Source of the DNA: CAVSDF01 sp963726715
GTDB lineage: Bacteria; Bacteroidota; Rhodothermia; Rhodothermales; BA12
Direction of reading: 5' to 3'
DNA: 64,000 bases
NCBI GenBank assembly: GCA_963726715.1
Contig: CAVSDF010000006.1
Span: 248,001 to 312,000 of the forward strand
A model generated the notes under the pieces. The model saw only the letters and a program-made list of their open reading frames with translations. It searched no databases and was not told the DNA's origin. How positions within the stretch are numbered: position 1 is the first letter of the stretch; each line of letters starts with the position of its first letter. Of the stretch, positions 44,905-52,480 are shown one piece after another. The position numbers were made by a program, and so were the translations under genes.

Positions 44905-45942
44905 ATGAGCACACTGGACGATGGCGCCGCCGTGGCGGGCCTCGAAGCGCGCGAGCGCACGCTGGCAGACGCCCCCGCAGGCGTTGTCGCGGAAGCCCGC
45001 ACGTCGCTGAAAAGCACGGGCGCCAAACCCGGCGGCGATGTCGTCGGGGGTGAGGCGGAGCGCAAGCGGCGGACGCGGTTCGTGTGGCTGATGATGGGGC
45101 CGACGGCACTCATCGTGCTGGTCGTCGTCGCGTACCCGTTTCTGTACAACGTGGTGCTGTCGCTGTCGAACATGAACCTGTTCCACATCCGCGACTGGAG
45201 CCTGATCGGGTTCGGGCAGTACGGCGCCGTCTTCTCCGAACCCGCCTTCTGGGGCGTGCTCGGCAAGACGGTGCTGTGGACCGTGGTCAACGTCTTCTTC
45301 CACGTCGTCATCGGCGTCGGGCTTGCGGTCGTGCTCAACCAGACGCTCATCAAGGGCAAACCGGCGTGGCGCGTGCTGCTGATCCTGCCGTGGGCGCTGC
45401 CGCAGTACATCACCGCGCTCACGTGGCGCGGGATGTTCAACTACGAGTACGGCGCCATCAACCTGTTCCTCGGCCAGTTCCTGCACCTCAGCCCCGTGCA
45501 GTGGCTGACAAGTCCGGCGGAGGCGTTCATGGCAGCGATCATCACCAACGTCTGGCTCGGCTTTCCCTTCATGATGGTCGTCGCCCTCGGCGCGCTCCAG
45601 TCGATCCCGGGCGAGCTCTACGAGGCGGCGGACGTCGACGGCGCGAGCGCGTGGGTCAAGTTCTGGAACATCACCGTGCCGCTGCTGCGCCCGGTCATGA
45701 TCCCGGCGATCACGCTCGGCACCGTCTGGACGTTCAACAACATCAACGTCGTCTGGCTCATCTCCAACGGCGGCGAGCCGAACGACCAGACGCACATCCT
45801 CGTCTCGTACGTCTACGACGCGGCCTTCTCGGCCTACCGCTTCGGCTGGGCGGCGGCGCTCTCGCTCGTCATCTTCGCCATCCTCTTCCTCTTCACCCAG
45901 GTCTTCCTCAAAAAGACCGACGCTACCGAGGCTGCGTATTGA
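44905..45942 (+). CDS. MalF-type ABC sugar permease
   Basis: A 345-aa protein with a hydrophilic N-terminus of about 50 residues and six predicted membrane helices. The coupling (EAA) loop ELYEAADVDGASAWVKFWNITVPLLRPVM is typical of binding-protein-dependent permeases, as are LPWALPQYITALTWRGMFNYEYGAINLFL and TLGTVWTFNNINVVWLISNGGEPNDQTHILVSYVYDAAF, the latter being strongly MalF-like. It lacks the long periplasmic P2 loop of E. coli MalF. It needs a second permease and an ATPase; neither is encoded downstream, where menD follows after 325 bases. The ATG at 44905 is preferred over in-frame upstream starts that lie in the REPIN-like element. Confidence 0.9.
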   Translation: MSTLDDGAAVAGLEARERTLADAPAGVVAEARTSLKSTGAKPGGDVVGGEAERKRRTRFVWLMMGPTALIVLVVVAYPFLYNVVLSLSNMNLFHIRDWSLIGFGQYGAVFSEPAFWGVLGKTVLWTVVNVFFHVVIGVGLAVVLNQTLIKGKPAWRVLLILPWALPQYITALTWRGMFNYEYGAINLFLGQFLHLSPVQWLTSPAEAFMAAIITNVWLGFPFMMVVALGALQSIPGELYEAADVDGASAWVKFWNITVPLLRPVMIPAITLGTVWTFNNINVVWLISNGGEPNDQTHILVSYVYDAAFSAYRFGWAAALSLVIFAILFLFTQVFLKKTDATEAAY

Positions 45943-46267
45943 CGGCAGTTGGAGATGCAGGGAGGGGTGAGGCAGAAGACGCGGCGCGTGGAAGTCTCGT
46001 CGGGCAGGGTCGATGGGGTGCTCGGGGCGGCTCTGGCGCAGGGGCGGTTGCGTGGTGCGGGTCGCGGCGCTTCGCCGAGACGCGGATGCTGGTCGTGCGC
46101 TGAGGCGCGTGGTCTGCTGTCGGGGTCTCGGGCCTGACAGAAGTGCGCCGGACGACGGTCGGGTCTTCGCCGCCTCCTTCCCGCAACCGCCTCCCGATGC
46201 CGCCCCATCCCGGTGATCCCATCCGGCGGACGGGGCGTTGCGCACGCCTCTCTGCCCGATTTCGCCG
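45943..46267. other. Intergenic gap where malG would be expected
   Basis: 325 bases with no recognisable coding sequence on either strand and no remnant of a permease. It forms the boundary between the glucan locus and the menaquinone genes. Confidence 0.5.
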
Positions 46268-48070
46268 ATGCCGCCGCCGCCCGCGCCTTCCACCGCCGCG
46301 CTCAATGCTCTCTGGGCCGGCCTGCTCGTCGAGGAATTGCGGCGGCAGGGGGCGGCGTTCGCGGTCGTGTCGCCGGGGAGCCGGTCGACGCCGCTCGCGC
46401 TCGCGGTCGCGCGCAGCGGCATCCCGCACCTCGTCTGCACCGACGAGCGCGGCGCTGCCTTCGCCGCCCTCGGCGCCGCCCGCGCGACCGGCCGCCCGTC
46501 GCTCGTCGTCTGCACGAGCGGCACGGCGGTCGCCAACTTCCTGCCCGCCGTCGTCGAGGCCGGGGCCGACGGCGTGTCGATGATCCTGCTCACCGCCGAC
46601 CGCCCGGCCGAACTGCGCCACACGGGCGCGAACCAGACGATCGATCAGATCGGCATCTTCGGCCCCCACGTCCGCTTCGCCTTCGATCTGCCCGCGCCGT
46701 CGCCCGATGTCGATCCGGCGTTCGTGCTCACGACCGCCGCCCTCGCCGCGCGCCACGCGACGCGCCCGCCCGCCGGTCCGGTGCATCTGAACGTCCCCTT
46801 CCGCGAGCCGCTCGCCCCGGCCCCCGACGCACCGCCCGCGCCCGAGCCGCCGCACATCGCCGCGTGGCGCGCGTCCGGGCAGCCGTACACGTCGTCTGCC
46901 GACGGAGCGCGCGTTGCCGATGTCGGGCCGCTCGCCGATGCTTTCGCCGGAATCGAGCGCGGGCTGGTGATCGCGGGCGCGGGCGCCGATCCGTACCACG
47001 CGTACCTCCTCGCCGACCGCCTCGGCTGGCCGCTTCTGCCGGACATCCGCTCGGGCGCACGTCTGGGGGCTGATTCGCGGCTCACGTGCGCCCACTACGA
47101 CCTCGCGCTCGCCTCCGACCGCTTCGCCGCCGCGCACCGCCCGGACGCCGTCGTGGAGATCGGGCGCCTGCCGGTCTCCAAGCGCCTCGGCGCCTTCCTC
47201 GCGAGCGCCCGCCCGCGCGTCTGGGCGACGATCGCCGACGGCCCGATGCGCCTCGACCCCGCCCACGCCGTCACGCATCACCTCGACGGCGACCCGTTTC
47301 GTACCACAAGCGCCCTCGTCGACGCCTTCGATGTCCCCACCGGCGGCCCGAGTGCCGACCGCGCGTGGCCGTCGGCGTGGAGGCGCGCGTCGGATGCGGT
47401 GGCGGGTGTGCTGGCGGCGGCGTACGACACTCGCGCCGACGTGACCGAAGCAGGCGTGGCGCGGGCGCTCGTGCGGGCAGTGCCGGAGGGCGAGACGTTC
47501 GTCGTCGGCGCCTCGATGCCCATCCGCGATGTCGATCAGGCCGCGCCGGTCGATGGCGCGCGCGTGGACGTGATCGCCAACCGCGGCGCGAGCGGCATCG
47601 ACGGGACCGTGGCAACGGCGGCAGGCGCAGCGCGGGCGAGCGGGCGCGGCGCGGCGGTGCTCGTCGGCGACCTGACGCTCCTCCACGACATCGGAAGTCT
47701 CGGACTGCTCCGCGAGGGGCCGCGCGTCGTGGTGGTCGTCGTCAACAACGACGGCGGCGGCATCTTCTCCTTCCTGCCCGTCGCCGAGCGCGCGCCCGAC
47801 GCGTTCGAGGCGTACTTCGGCACGCCGCACGGCCTCGGCTTCGAGCACGCCGCGCGGATGTTCGGCCTCGGATATGCCGCTCCGGCCACGATGAAAGCAT
47901 TTCAGACCGATCTGCGTGCGGCATTCGAGCGTGGCACCTCGTCGATCATCGAGGTTCAGACCGATCGGTCGGTGAACCACGCGCTCCACCTCGACGTGCA
48001 GGCCCGCGTCCGCGCCGCCGTCGATGCGGCAATCGAAGACCAGGCAACCGACGCGCGGCAGGCTGGGTAG
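46268..48070 (+). CDS. menD: 2-succinyl-5-enolpyruvyl-6-hydroxy-3-cyclohexene-1-carboxylate synthase MenD
   Basis: A 600-aa thiamine-diphosphate enzyme that joins 2-oxoglutarate and isochorismate in menaquinone synthesis. Diagnostic features are the N-terminal PYR domain (VVSPGSRSTPLALAVARSGIPHLVCTDERGAAFAALG), TSGTAVANFLPAVVEAGADGVSMILLTADRPAELRHTGANQTIDQ, and the C-terminal cofactor motif LVGDLTLLHDIGSL ... NNDGGGIFSFLP. Length is usual. The ATG at 46268 (MPPPPAPSTAALNALWAGLLVEEL) is favoured over a TTG at 46238. The stop is 7 bases before menH, so the two are co-transcribed. Confidence 0.96.
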   Translation: MPPPPAPSTAALNALWAGLLVEELRRQGAAFAVVSPGSRSTPLALAVARSGIPHLVCTDERGAAFAALGAARATGRPSLVVCTSGTAVANFLPAVVEAGADGVSMILLTADRPAELRHTGANQTIDQIGIFGPHVRFAFDLPAPSPDVDPAFVLTTAALAARHATRPPAGPVHLNVPFREPLAPAPDAPPAPEPPHIAAWRASGQPYTSSADGARVADVGPLADAFAGIERGLVIAGAGADPYHAYLLADRLGWPLLPDIRSGARLGADSRLTCAHYDLALASDRFAAAHRPDAVVEIGRLPVSKRLGAFLASARPRVWATIADGPMRLDPAHAVTHHLDGDPFRTTSALVDAFDVPTGGPSADRAWPSAWRRASDAVAGVLAAAYDTRADVTEAGVARALVRAVPEGETFVVGASMPIRDVDQAAPVDGARVDVIANRGASGIDGTVATAAGAARASGRGAAVLVGDLTLLHDIGSLGLLREGPRVVVVVVNNDGGGIFSFLPVAERAPDAFEAYFGTPHGLGFEHAARMFGLGYAAPATMKAFQTDLRAAFERGTSSIIEVQTDRSVNHALHLDVQARVRAAVDAAIEDQATDARQAG

Positions 48071-48077
48071 ACGGCGG

Positions 48078-48869
48078 ATGCTTCCGTCGTCCCGCCTCCC
48101 GCTCCACGTCCTCGGTCACGCGACCGGCGTGCCCGTCGTCTGCCTCCACGGGTTTCTCGGGAGCGCCGCCGACTTCGCGCCGCTCGCGCCGCGTCTGCCC
48201 GGCGTGCGCATCCTCGCGCCCGACCTGCCCGGCCACGGCGACGCGACCGGCGTGCCGCGCGCCGCCTACACGTTCACCGCCGCCGCCGCCGCCGTCCTCG
48301 CCACCCTCGACGCCGCAGGCATCGGCCGCGCCGCGCTCGTCGGCTACTCGATGGGCGGGCGCCTCGCGCTCCACCTCGCCCTCGCGCACCCCGAGCGGTG
48401 GACGTGTCTCGTCCTCGAATCCGCTTCGCCGGGCCTCCCCGACGCCGCTGCGCGCCGCGAGCGCCGCAGCGTCGACGCCGAGCGTGCCGAGGCGCTGCGT
48501 GCCGACCTGCGCCGCTTCGTCGAGGCGTGGTACGACCTGCCGCTTTTCCGCACGCTCACCCGCACGCAGCGCGCCCGGATGGCCGAGCGCCGCGCCGCCG
48601 GGCACCCCGATGGCCTCGCCGCCGCGCTCGTGGGGATGAGCACCGGGGCGCAGCCCGACCTCTGGCCGCGCCTCGCCGGTCTCGCCGTGCCGACGGTCGC
48701 CCTCGCGGGCGCCGAAGACGAGAAGTTCGTCGGCATCGCCGAGCGGATGGCGCGGGCGTCGCCGCATGTGCGGGCGCTGTCGGTGGCGGGCGCCGGGCAC
48801 AACGTCCACGTCGAGCGGCCCGAGGCGTGGGCCGCCGTCGTCCGCGCCGCCCTCGCCGAGGCGGTGTGA
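48078..48869 (+). CDS. menH: 2-succinyl-6-hydroxy-2,4-cyclohexadiene-1-carboxylate synthase MenH
   Basis: A 263-aa alpha/beta hydrolase that eliminates pyruvate from the MenD product. The oxyanion-hole segment CLHGFLGSAADF, the nucleophile elbow GYSMGGR with Ser91, and the C-terminal His segment VAGAGHNVHVERPEAW are present. The acidic member lies in VALAGAEDEKF. Length and the position directly behind menD support MenH over a generic hydrolase. The ATG at 48078 starts 7 bases after the menD stop; an upstream in-frame start at 48024 would overlap menD and adds Arg-rich sequence. It converges on the MBL hydrolase gene. Confidence 0.92.
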   Translation: MLPSSRLPLHVLGHATGVPVVCLHGFLGSAADFAPLAPRLPGVRILAPDLPGHGDATGVPRAAYTFTAAAAAVLATLDAAGIGRAALVGYSMGGRLALHLALAHPERWTCLVLESASPGLPDAAARRERRSVDAERAEALRADLRRFVEAWYDLPLFRTLTRTQRARMAERRAAGHPDGLAAALVGMSTGAQPDLWPRLAGLAVPTVALAGAEDEKFVGIAERMARASPHVRALSVAGAGHNVHVERPEAWAAVVRAALAEAV

Positions 48870-48882
48870 CGGGGGCGTGGCG

Positions 48883-49839
48883 TCAGCGCGTGCGGCGGCT
48901 CTGCTCGGTGTAGAGGGCGCGGAGGGCATTCGGGAGGCCCTGGCGGCGTGCTTCGGAAAAGTGGTCGGGGAAGTCCGGGAGGCGCTCGGTCGCGGCGACC
49001 TCGTCGGCGGTCTTCCCGGCCGCGCGGGCGTCGGCGACGAAGGCGGACATCGCGGCGAGGAAGTCGCGCATCACGCGCACATCGGCGCGGGTGCCCGTCA
49101 CGCCGAAGCCGGGGGCGCCGTGGCCGAAGACGAAGAGCGTGTCGTCGTCGAAGTCGGCGATGATGCGGTCGAGCGACGCGATCCATCCCGCCGTCGAGGC
49201 GCCGCCTGCGAGATCGACGAAGGGCGCCATCCGGTTGAAGACGAGATCGCCGACGTGCGCGACGTTCGCGGCCTCGAAGTGGACGACCGCGTCGCCCGCC
49301 GTATGCGCGGGTTCGATGTGGCGGAGCGCGAGCGTCTCGCCGCCGCCGATGTCCGCGCGCCACGTCTCGGTGAACGACTCGCCGGGGAACGCCTGCGCCG
49401 CGAGCGTCCCGCCCTGCACCGCCGCCGCACGCTGCAAGCCGTAGACGGCCGCGTGTGCGACGTGGCGTGCGGCGTACGGCGCGAGCGTCGCGTTGCCCGA
49501 CGTGTGGTCGCCGTGGTGGTGCGTGTTGACGAGCACGTCGATGCGGTCGCGCCCGGCGGCCCACCCGTCCGGCGCCGTGATCCCGGCCCAGAACTGCGCG
49601 GCGGTATCGGCGAACTGCGTATCGACGACGACGAGGGCGTCGGGCGTGGCGAGGACGCCGATGGTGCCGCCCCGCCCGGTGAACGTGCCGACGCCGCGGC
49701 GGAGCATCGTGAATGGACCGTCGGCGCGCGCGGACGTCGTGGCAGCACGGGCGCCGGGGAGGCCGAAGGCACCGATGAAGGGCGCGGCAAGTGCGGCAGT
49801 GGCGGAGGCGCGGAGGAAGCGGCGGCGGGAGTCGAGCAT
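48883..49839 (-). CDS. Tat-exported metallo-beta-lactamase-fold hydrolase
   Basis: A 318-aa protein. The start MLDSRRRFLRASATAALAAPFIGAFGLPGARA is a twin-arginine signal, implying folding and metal loading before export. The MBL fold carries the zinc motif NTHHHGDHTSGN, a downstream HIEPAHTAGDAVVHFE with metal His, HVGDLVFN with the bridging Asp, and FGHG. Such proteins hydrolyse diverse substrates; the exported form with this spacing resembles the quinoprotein-relay/QPR-associated MBL group more than lactamases, and the substrate is unknown. The ATG at 49839 begins the Tat signal. It is transcribed toward menH, with a 13-base gap between the two stops. Confidence 0.88.
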   Translation of the reverse strand: MLDSRRRFLRASATAALAAPFIGAFGLPGARAATTSARADGPFTMLRRGVGTFTGRGGTIGVLATPDALVVVDTQFADTAAQFWAGITAPDGWAAGRDRIDVLVNTHHHGDHTSGNATLAPYAARHVAHAAVYGLQRAAAVQGGTLAAQAFPGESFTETWRADIGGGETLALRHIEPAHTAGDAVVHFEAANVAHVGDLVFNRMAPFVDLAGGASTAGWIASLDRIIADFDDDTLFVFGHGAPGFGVTGTRADVRVMRDFLAAMSAFVADARAAGKTADEVAATERLPDFPDHFSEARRQGLPNALRALYTEQSRRTR

Positions 49840-50184
49840 CGGCGGGAGAGAATGGAGAGGCGGCGTATCGGGGACGGCGGGGAGGGTTCCGCTGGGCTGC
49901 GGCGGTGGTCCAGGTGGAGGCGTGTGTGGCGGGGGCCGCGTGGCGGTGGGGCGTGCGTGCTGTTGGGGATGGCGCGAGGGTGGGTCGGGCGGTGGCTGTC
50001 GGGGCGGGTCTGAGACCCGCCCCGACGGACGTACGGGCGTGCGACAATCGCCGGATGTGATTCCACGCACCCCGCGCGGACGTGTGGCCGCATCGGACGT
50101 TCGGCCGCATCCGGGGCCGTCGCGGGGCGTCCCCGCATCCCCATCGTGCCGTAATGTGCGCCACGCCCGCCGCCCGCTCCGCCG
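49840..50184. other. Intergenic region between divergent genes, with a palindrome
   Basis: 345 bases separating the MBL and DUF5009 genes. It contains the perfect palindrome at 49998-50026. No coding sequence or confident promoter was found. Confidence 0.45.
49998..50026. repeat. Perfect 14-bp-arm palindrome (GTCGGGGCGGGTCT type)
   Basis: GTCGGGGCGGGTCT and AGACCCGCCCCGAC flank a single G. It resembles other short GC-rich palindromes in the window (803-826, 55690-55709). Because it lies between divergent genes it is not a terminator. Confidence 0.55.
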
Positions 50185-51696
50185 ATGCCCGACGCCCTCC
50201 CCGCCGATCCATCCCCGATCGCTCCATCCCCGATCGACCGATCCTCTTCCGTCCCGCCCGACGTGCTGCTCGCGGCCGCGCCGCGCATCGGGGCGCTCGA
50301 CGTGCTGCGCGGGGCGGCGATCCTGATGATGGTGCTCTCGGGCATCCAGCCCTACGGCCCGGCGTCGGCGCTGCCCGCGTGGATGTACCACGCGCAGGTG
50401 CCGCCGCCCACGCACGTCTTCGATCCCACGCTGCCCGGCATCACGTGGGTCGACCTCGTCTTCCCGTTCTTCCTCTTCGCGATGGGCGCCGCGCTCCCGC
50501 TGGCGATGGGCGCGCGGCGTCGACGCGGGGCGACGACCGGTACTCTGGCGTGGGATGCGCTCGTGCGCGGCGGACTGCTCCTCGCCTTCGCCATCGTCGT
50601 CCAGCACGTCCGTCCGTCGGTGCTCAGCGGCGTATTCGAGGCGCCCGCGTGGGCGTGGGGCGTCGGGCTGCTCGCGTGGGCGCTGCTCTGGGGCGCCTAC
50701 GGCCGCCTTCCCGCCGCCTGGCCGCCGTCGTGGCGATGGGGCGCGCGCGCGGTCGGATGGATCGGACTCGCCGCCATCCTCGCGCTCGTCCGCTACCCCG
50801 ACGGCAGCGGATTCCGCGTCGGGCGCTACGACATCATCCTCGTCGTCCTCGCCAACATGGCCGCGTTCGGCGGTCTGCTGACCCTCGCGACGGCCCGGCG
50901 TCCGCTCTGGCGTTACGCGGTTCTCGCGCTCCTCGCCGCCGCCATCCTCGCCGGGCGCGAAGACGGGTGGGTGAAGCCGGTCATGTCGGCAACGGTGGCC
51001 GAGGGACTCTTCCGGCCCTACTACCTCAAATACCTGCTGCTCGTGCTCCCCGGCACGTTCGCCGGCGAGGCGTTCCTCGCGCGCGGCACGGCGGCGGTGA
51101 CGACCTGGGCGGCGGCTCCGGCGGGCGCGGCGGCGGCGCTCTCGCTCCTCGGTCCGCTCGTGACCGTCGTGGCGACGGCGGGCCTGTTCACGCGCGATGT
51201 CGGGGCGACGTTTGCGGTCTGCGCGGCGCTCGTCGCGGCGGGGCTGTGGATGGCGCGGCGCGTCGAGCCGGGCGATGGCGGCAGCGGCGGCGCGGGCCTC
51301 GTCACGTGGCTGTGGGCGATGGGCGGCGCGTGGCTCGTCCTCGGCTTCGTCGCCGATCCGTTCGAGGGCGGCATCAAGAAAGACGCCTCGACCTTCTCGT
51401 ACTACTTCGTCACCGGCGGCCTCGCGCACCTGCTCCTCGCCAGCCTCACCGTCGCCGCCGAACGCTTCGGCGTGCGGATGCGCCTGCTCGCGGCCAACGG
51501 CCAGAACCCGATGCTCGCCTACGTGTCGCTCCACAACGCCGTCCTGCCCGTCCTCGCCGTCGTCGGCGGGTATGCGTGGATGGTGCGGATGACGCCGACG
51601 CCGTGGCTCGGCTTCGCCCGCGGCGCCTTCCTGACGCTCCTGACCGCGCTCCTCGTGGCCGCCTTCACCCGCCGCCGCTGGTTCTGGCGGACGTGA
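50185..51696 (+). CDS. DUF5009-type membrane protein (heparan-alpha-glucosaminide N-acetyltransferase-like)
   Basis: A 503-aa polytopic membrane protein with about 11 hydrophobic helices. The N-terminal segment RIGALDVLRGAAILMMVLSGI and GITWVDLVFPFFLFAMGAALPLAM are hallmarks of the DUF5009/DUF1624 acyltransferase-like family related to lysosomal HGSNAT and bacterial NagX. KKDASTFSYYFVTGGLAHLLLASL and NGQNPMLAYVSLHNAVLPVL near the end are also conserved. It may transfer acyl groups to sugars across the membrane; the bacterial substrate is unknown. The ATG at 50185 precedes a Pro/Ser-rich cytoplasmic stretch. A GT/CA inverted repeat follows the stop. Confidence 0.85.
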   Translation: MPDALPADPSPIAPSPIDRSSSVPPDVLLAAAPRIGALDVLRGAAILMMVLSGIQPYGPASALPAWMYHAQVPPPTHVFDPTLPGITWVDLVFPFFLFAMGAALPLAMGARRRRGATTGTLAWDALVRGGLLLAFAIVVQHVRPSVLSGVFEAPAWAWGVGLLAWALLWGAYGRLPAAWPPSWRWGARAVGWIGLAAILALVRYPDGSGFRVGRYDIILVVLANMAAFGGLLTLATARRPLWRYAVLALLAAAILAGREDGWVKPVMSATVAEGLFRPYYLKYLLLVLPGTFAGEAFLARGTAAVTTWAAAPAGAAAALSLLGPLVTVVATAGLFTRDVGATFAVCAALVAAGLWMARRVEPGDGGSGGAGLVTWLWAMGGAWLVLGFVADPFEGGIKKDASTFSYYFVTGGLAHLLLASLTVAAERFGVRMRLLAANGQNPMLAYVSLHNAVLPVLAVVGGYAWMVRMTPTPWLGFARGAFLTLLTALLVAAFTRRRWFWRT

Positions 51697-51831
51697 TGGG
51701 GAGTTGGTGGGATCGCGAGTTTGTGAGTTGTGAGGCGCGGGCGCGGGCGCGGCGCCGGGTGGCTGGAACGTCGGTCAGGCCGCTTCCGGTCAATCCGTCC
51801 TCACCAACCCACCAACCCTCCATCTCACATC
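51697..51831. repeat. Inverted repeat with GT-rich and CA-rich arms
   Basis: The left arm 51697-51734 (TGGGGAGTTGGTGGGATCGC...) and right arm about 51800-51831 (CTCACCAACCCACCAACCCT...) are imperfect reverse complements. It occupies the gap before pnuC, as sister elements do at 9742, 10321 and 24353. Confidence 0.5.
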
Positions 51832-51856
51832 TACCTTCCGGGATTGACCCGTTGCC

Positions 51857-52480
51857 GTGATTCCCGACTCGCTCTTTGCCGACCTCGCGCACGAGGCCGC
51901 GCGCCTCGAAACGTCGCCTCTCGAACTCATCGGCATCGTCGCGACGATTGCCAACGTGTGGCTGCTCGCGCGCAACCGGGCCGTCGGGTGGCCGGTCGGG
52001 CTGGTTGCGGTGCTCGCCTACGGCGTCGTCTTCTTCGAGGCCCGGCTCTACGCCGACACGCTCCTGCAGGGCTTCTTCTTCGTGACCGGCGTGTGGGGAT
52101 GGTACGACTGGAAGTACGGCGCCAAAGACCGCACCGAGCGCCCGGTGACGCGGCTCTCGGGGCGCGGATGGGCCGTGGCGCTCGTCGCCATCGCCGCCAC
52201 GTCGGGCCTCCTCGGCGGCGCCTTTCACCTCTTCAGCGATGCGGCGCGCCCGTTCCTCGACTCCGCCCTCACCGGCGCGAGCGTCGTCGCGCAGCTGCTG
52301 CTCATGCGGCGCGTGATGGACAACTGGCTCATCTGGATCGTCGCCGACGTGCTCTACGTGCCGCTCTACCTGAGCCGCGACCTGCCGCTCACCGCGCTGC
52401 TCTACGCCGGGCTGTGCGGACTCGCGCTCCACGGCTACCTCGGCTGGCGCCGCGTCGAGGGCACCGCCGACGCCGCGTGA
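51857..52480 (+). CDS. pnuC: Nicotinamide riboside/mononucleotide transporter PnuC
   Basis: A 207-aa membrane protein with seven predicted helices and PnuC signatures: ELIGIVATIANVWLLARNRAVGWPVGLVAVLAYGVVFFEARLYADTLLQGFFFVTGVWGWYDW and the closing RRVMDNWLIWIVADVLYVPLYLSRDLPLTALLYAGLCGLALHGYLGWRR. PnuC passes nicotinamide riboside by facilitated diffusion, with trapping by phosphorylation in the cytoplasm. It starts with GTG. Its TGA overlaps the GTG of the nadR-like gene (GTGA), so the transporter and kinase are translationally coupled. Confidence 0.94.
   Translation: MIPDSLFADLAHEAARLETSPLELIGIVATIANVWLLARNRAVGWPVGLVAVLAYGVVFFEARLYADTLLQGFFFVTGVWGWYDWKYGAKDRTERPVTRLSGRGWAVALVAIAATSGLLGGAFHLFSDAARPFLDSALTGASVVAQLLLMRRVMDNWLIWIVADVLYVPLYLSRDLPLTALLYAGLCGLALHGYLGWRRVEGTADAA

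Noticed and set aside
48078..48869. Generic esterase annotation for the alpha/beta hydrolase
   Set aside because: Position 7 bases behind menD, length, and the GYSMGGR and HNVHVERP segments fit MenH.
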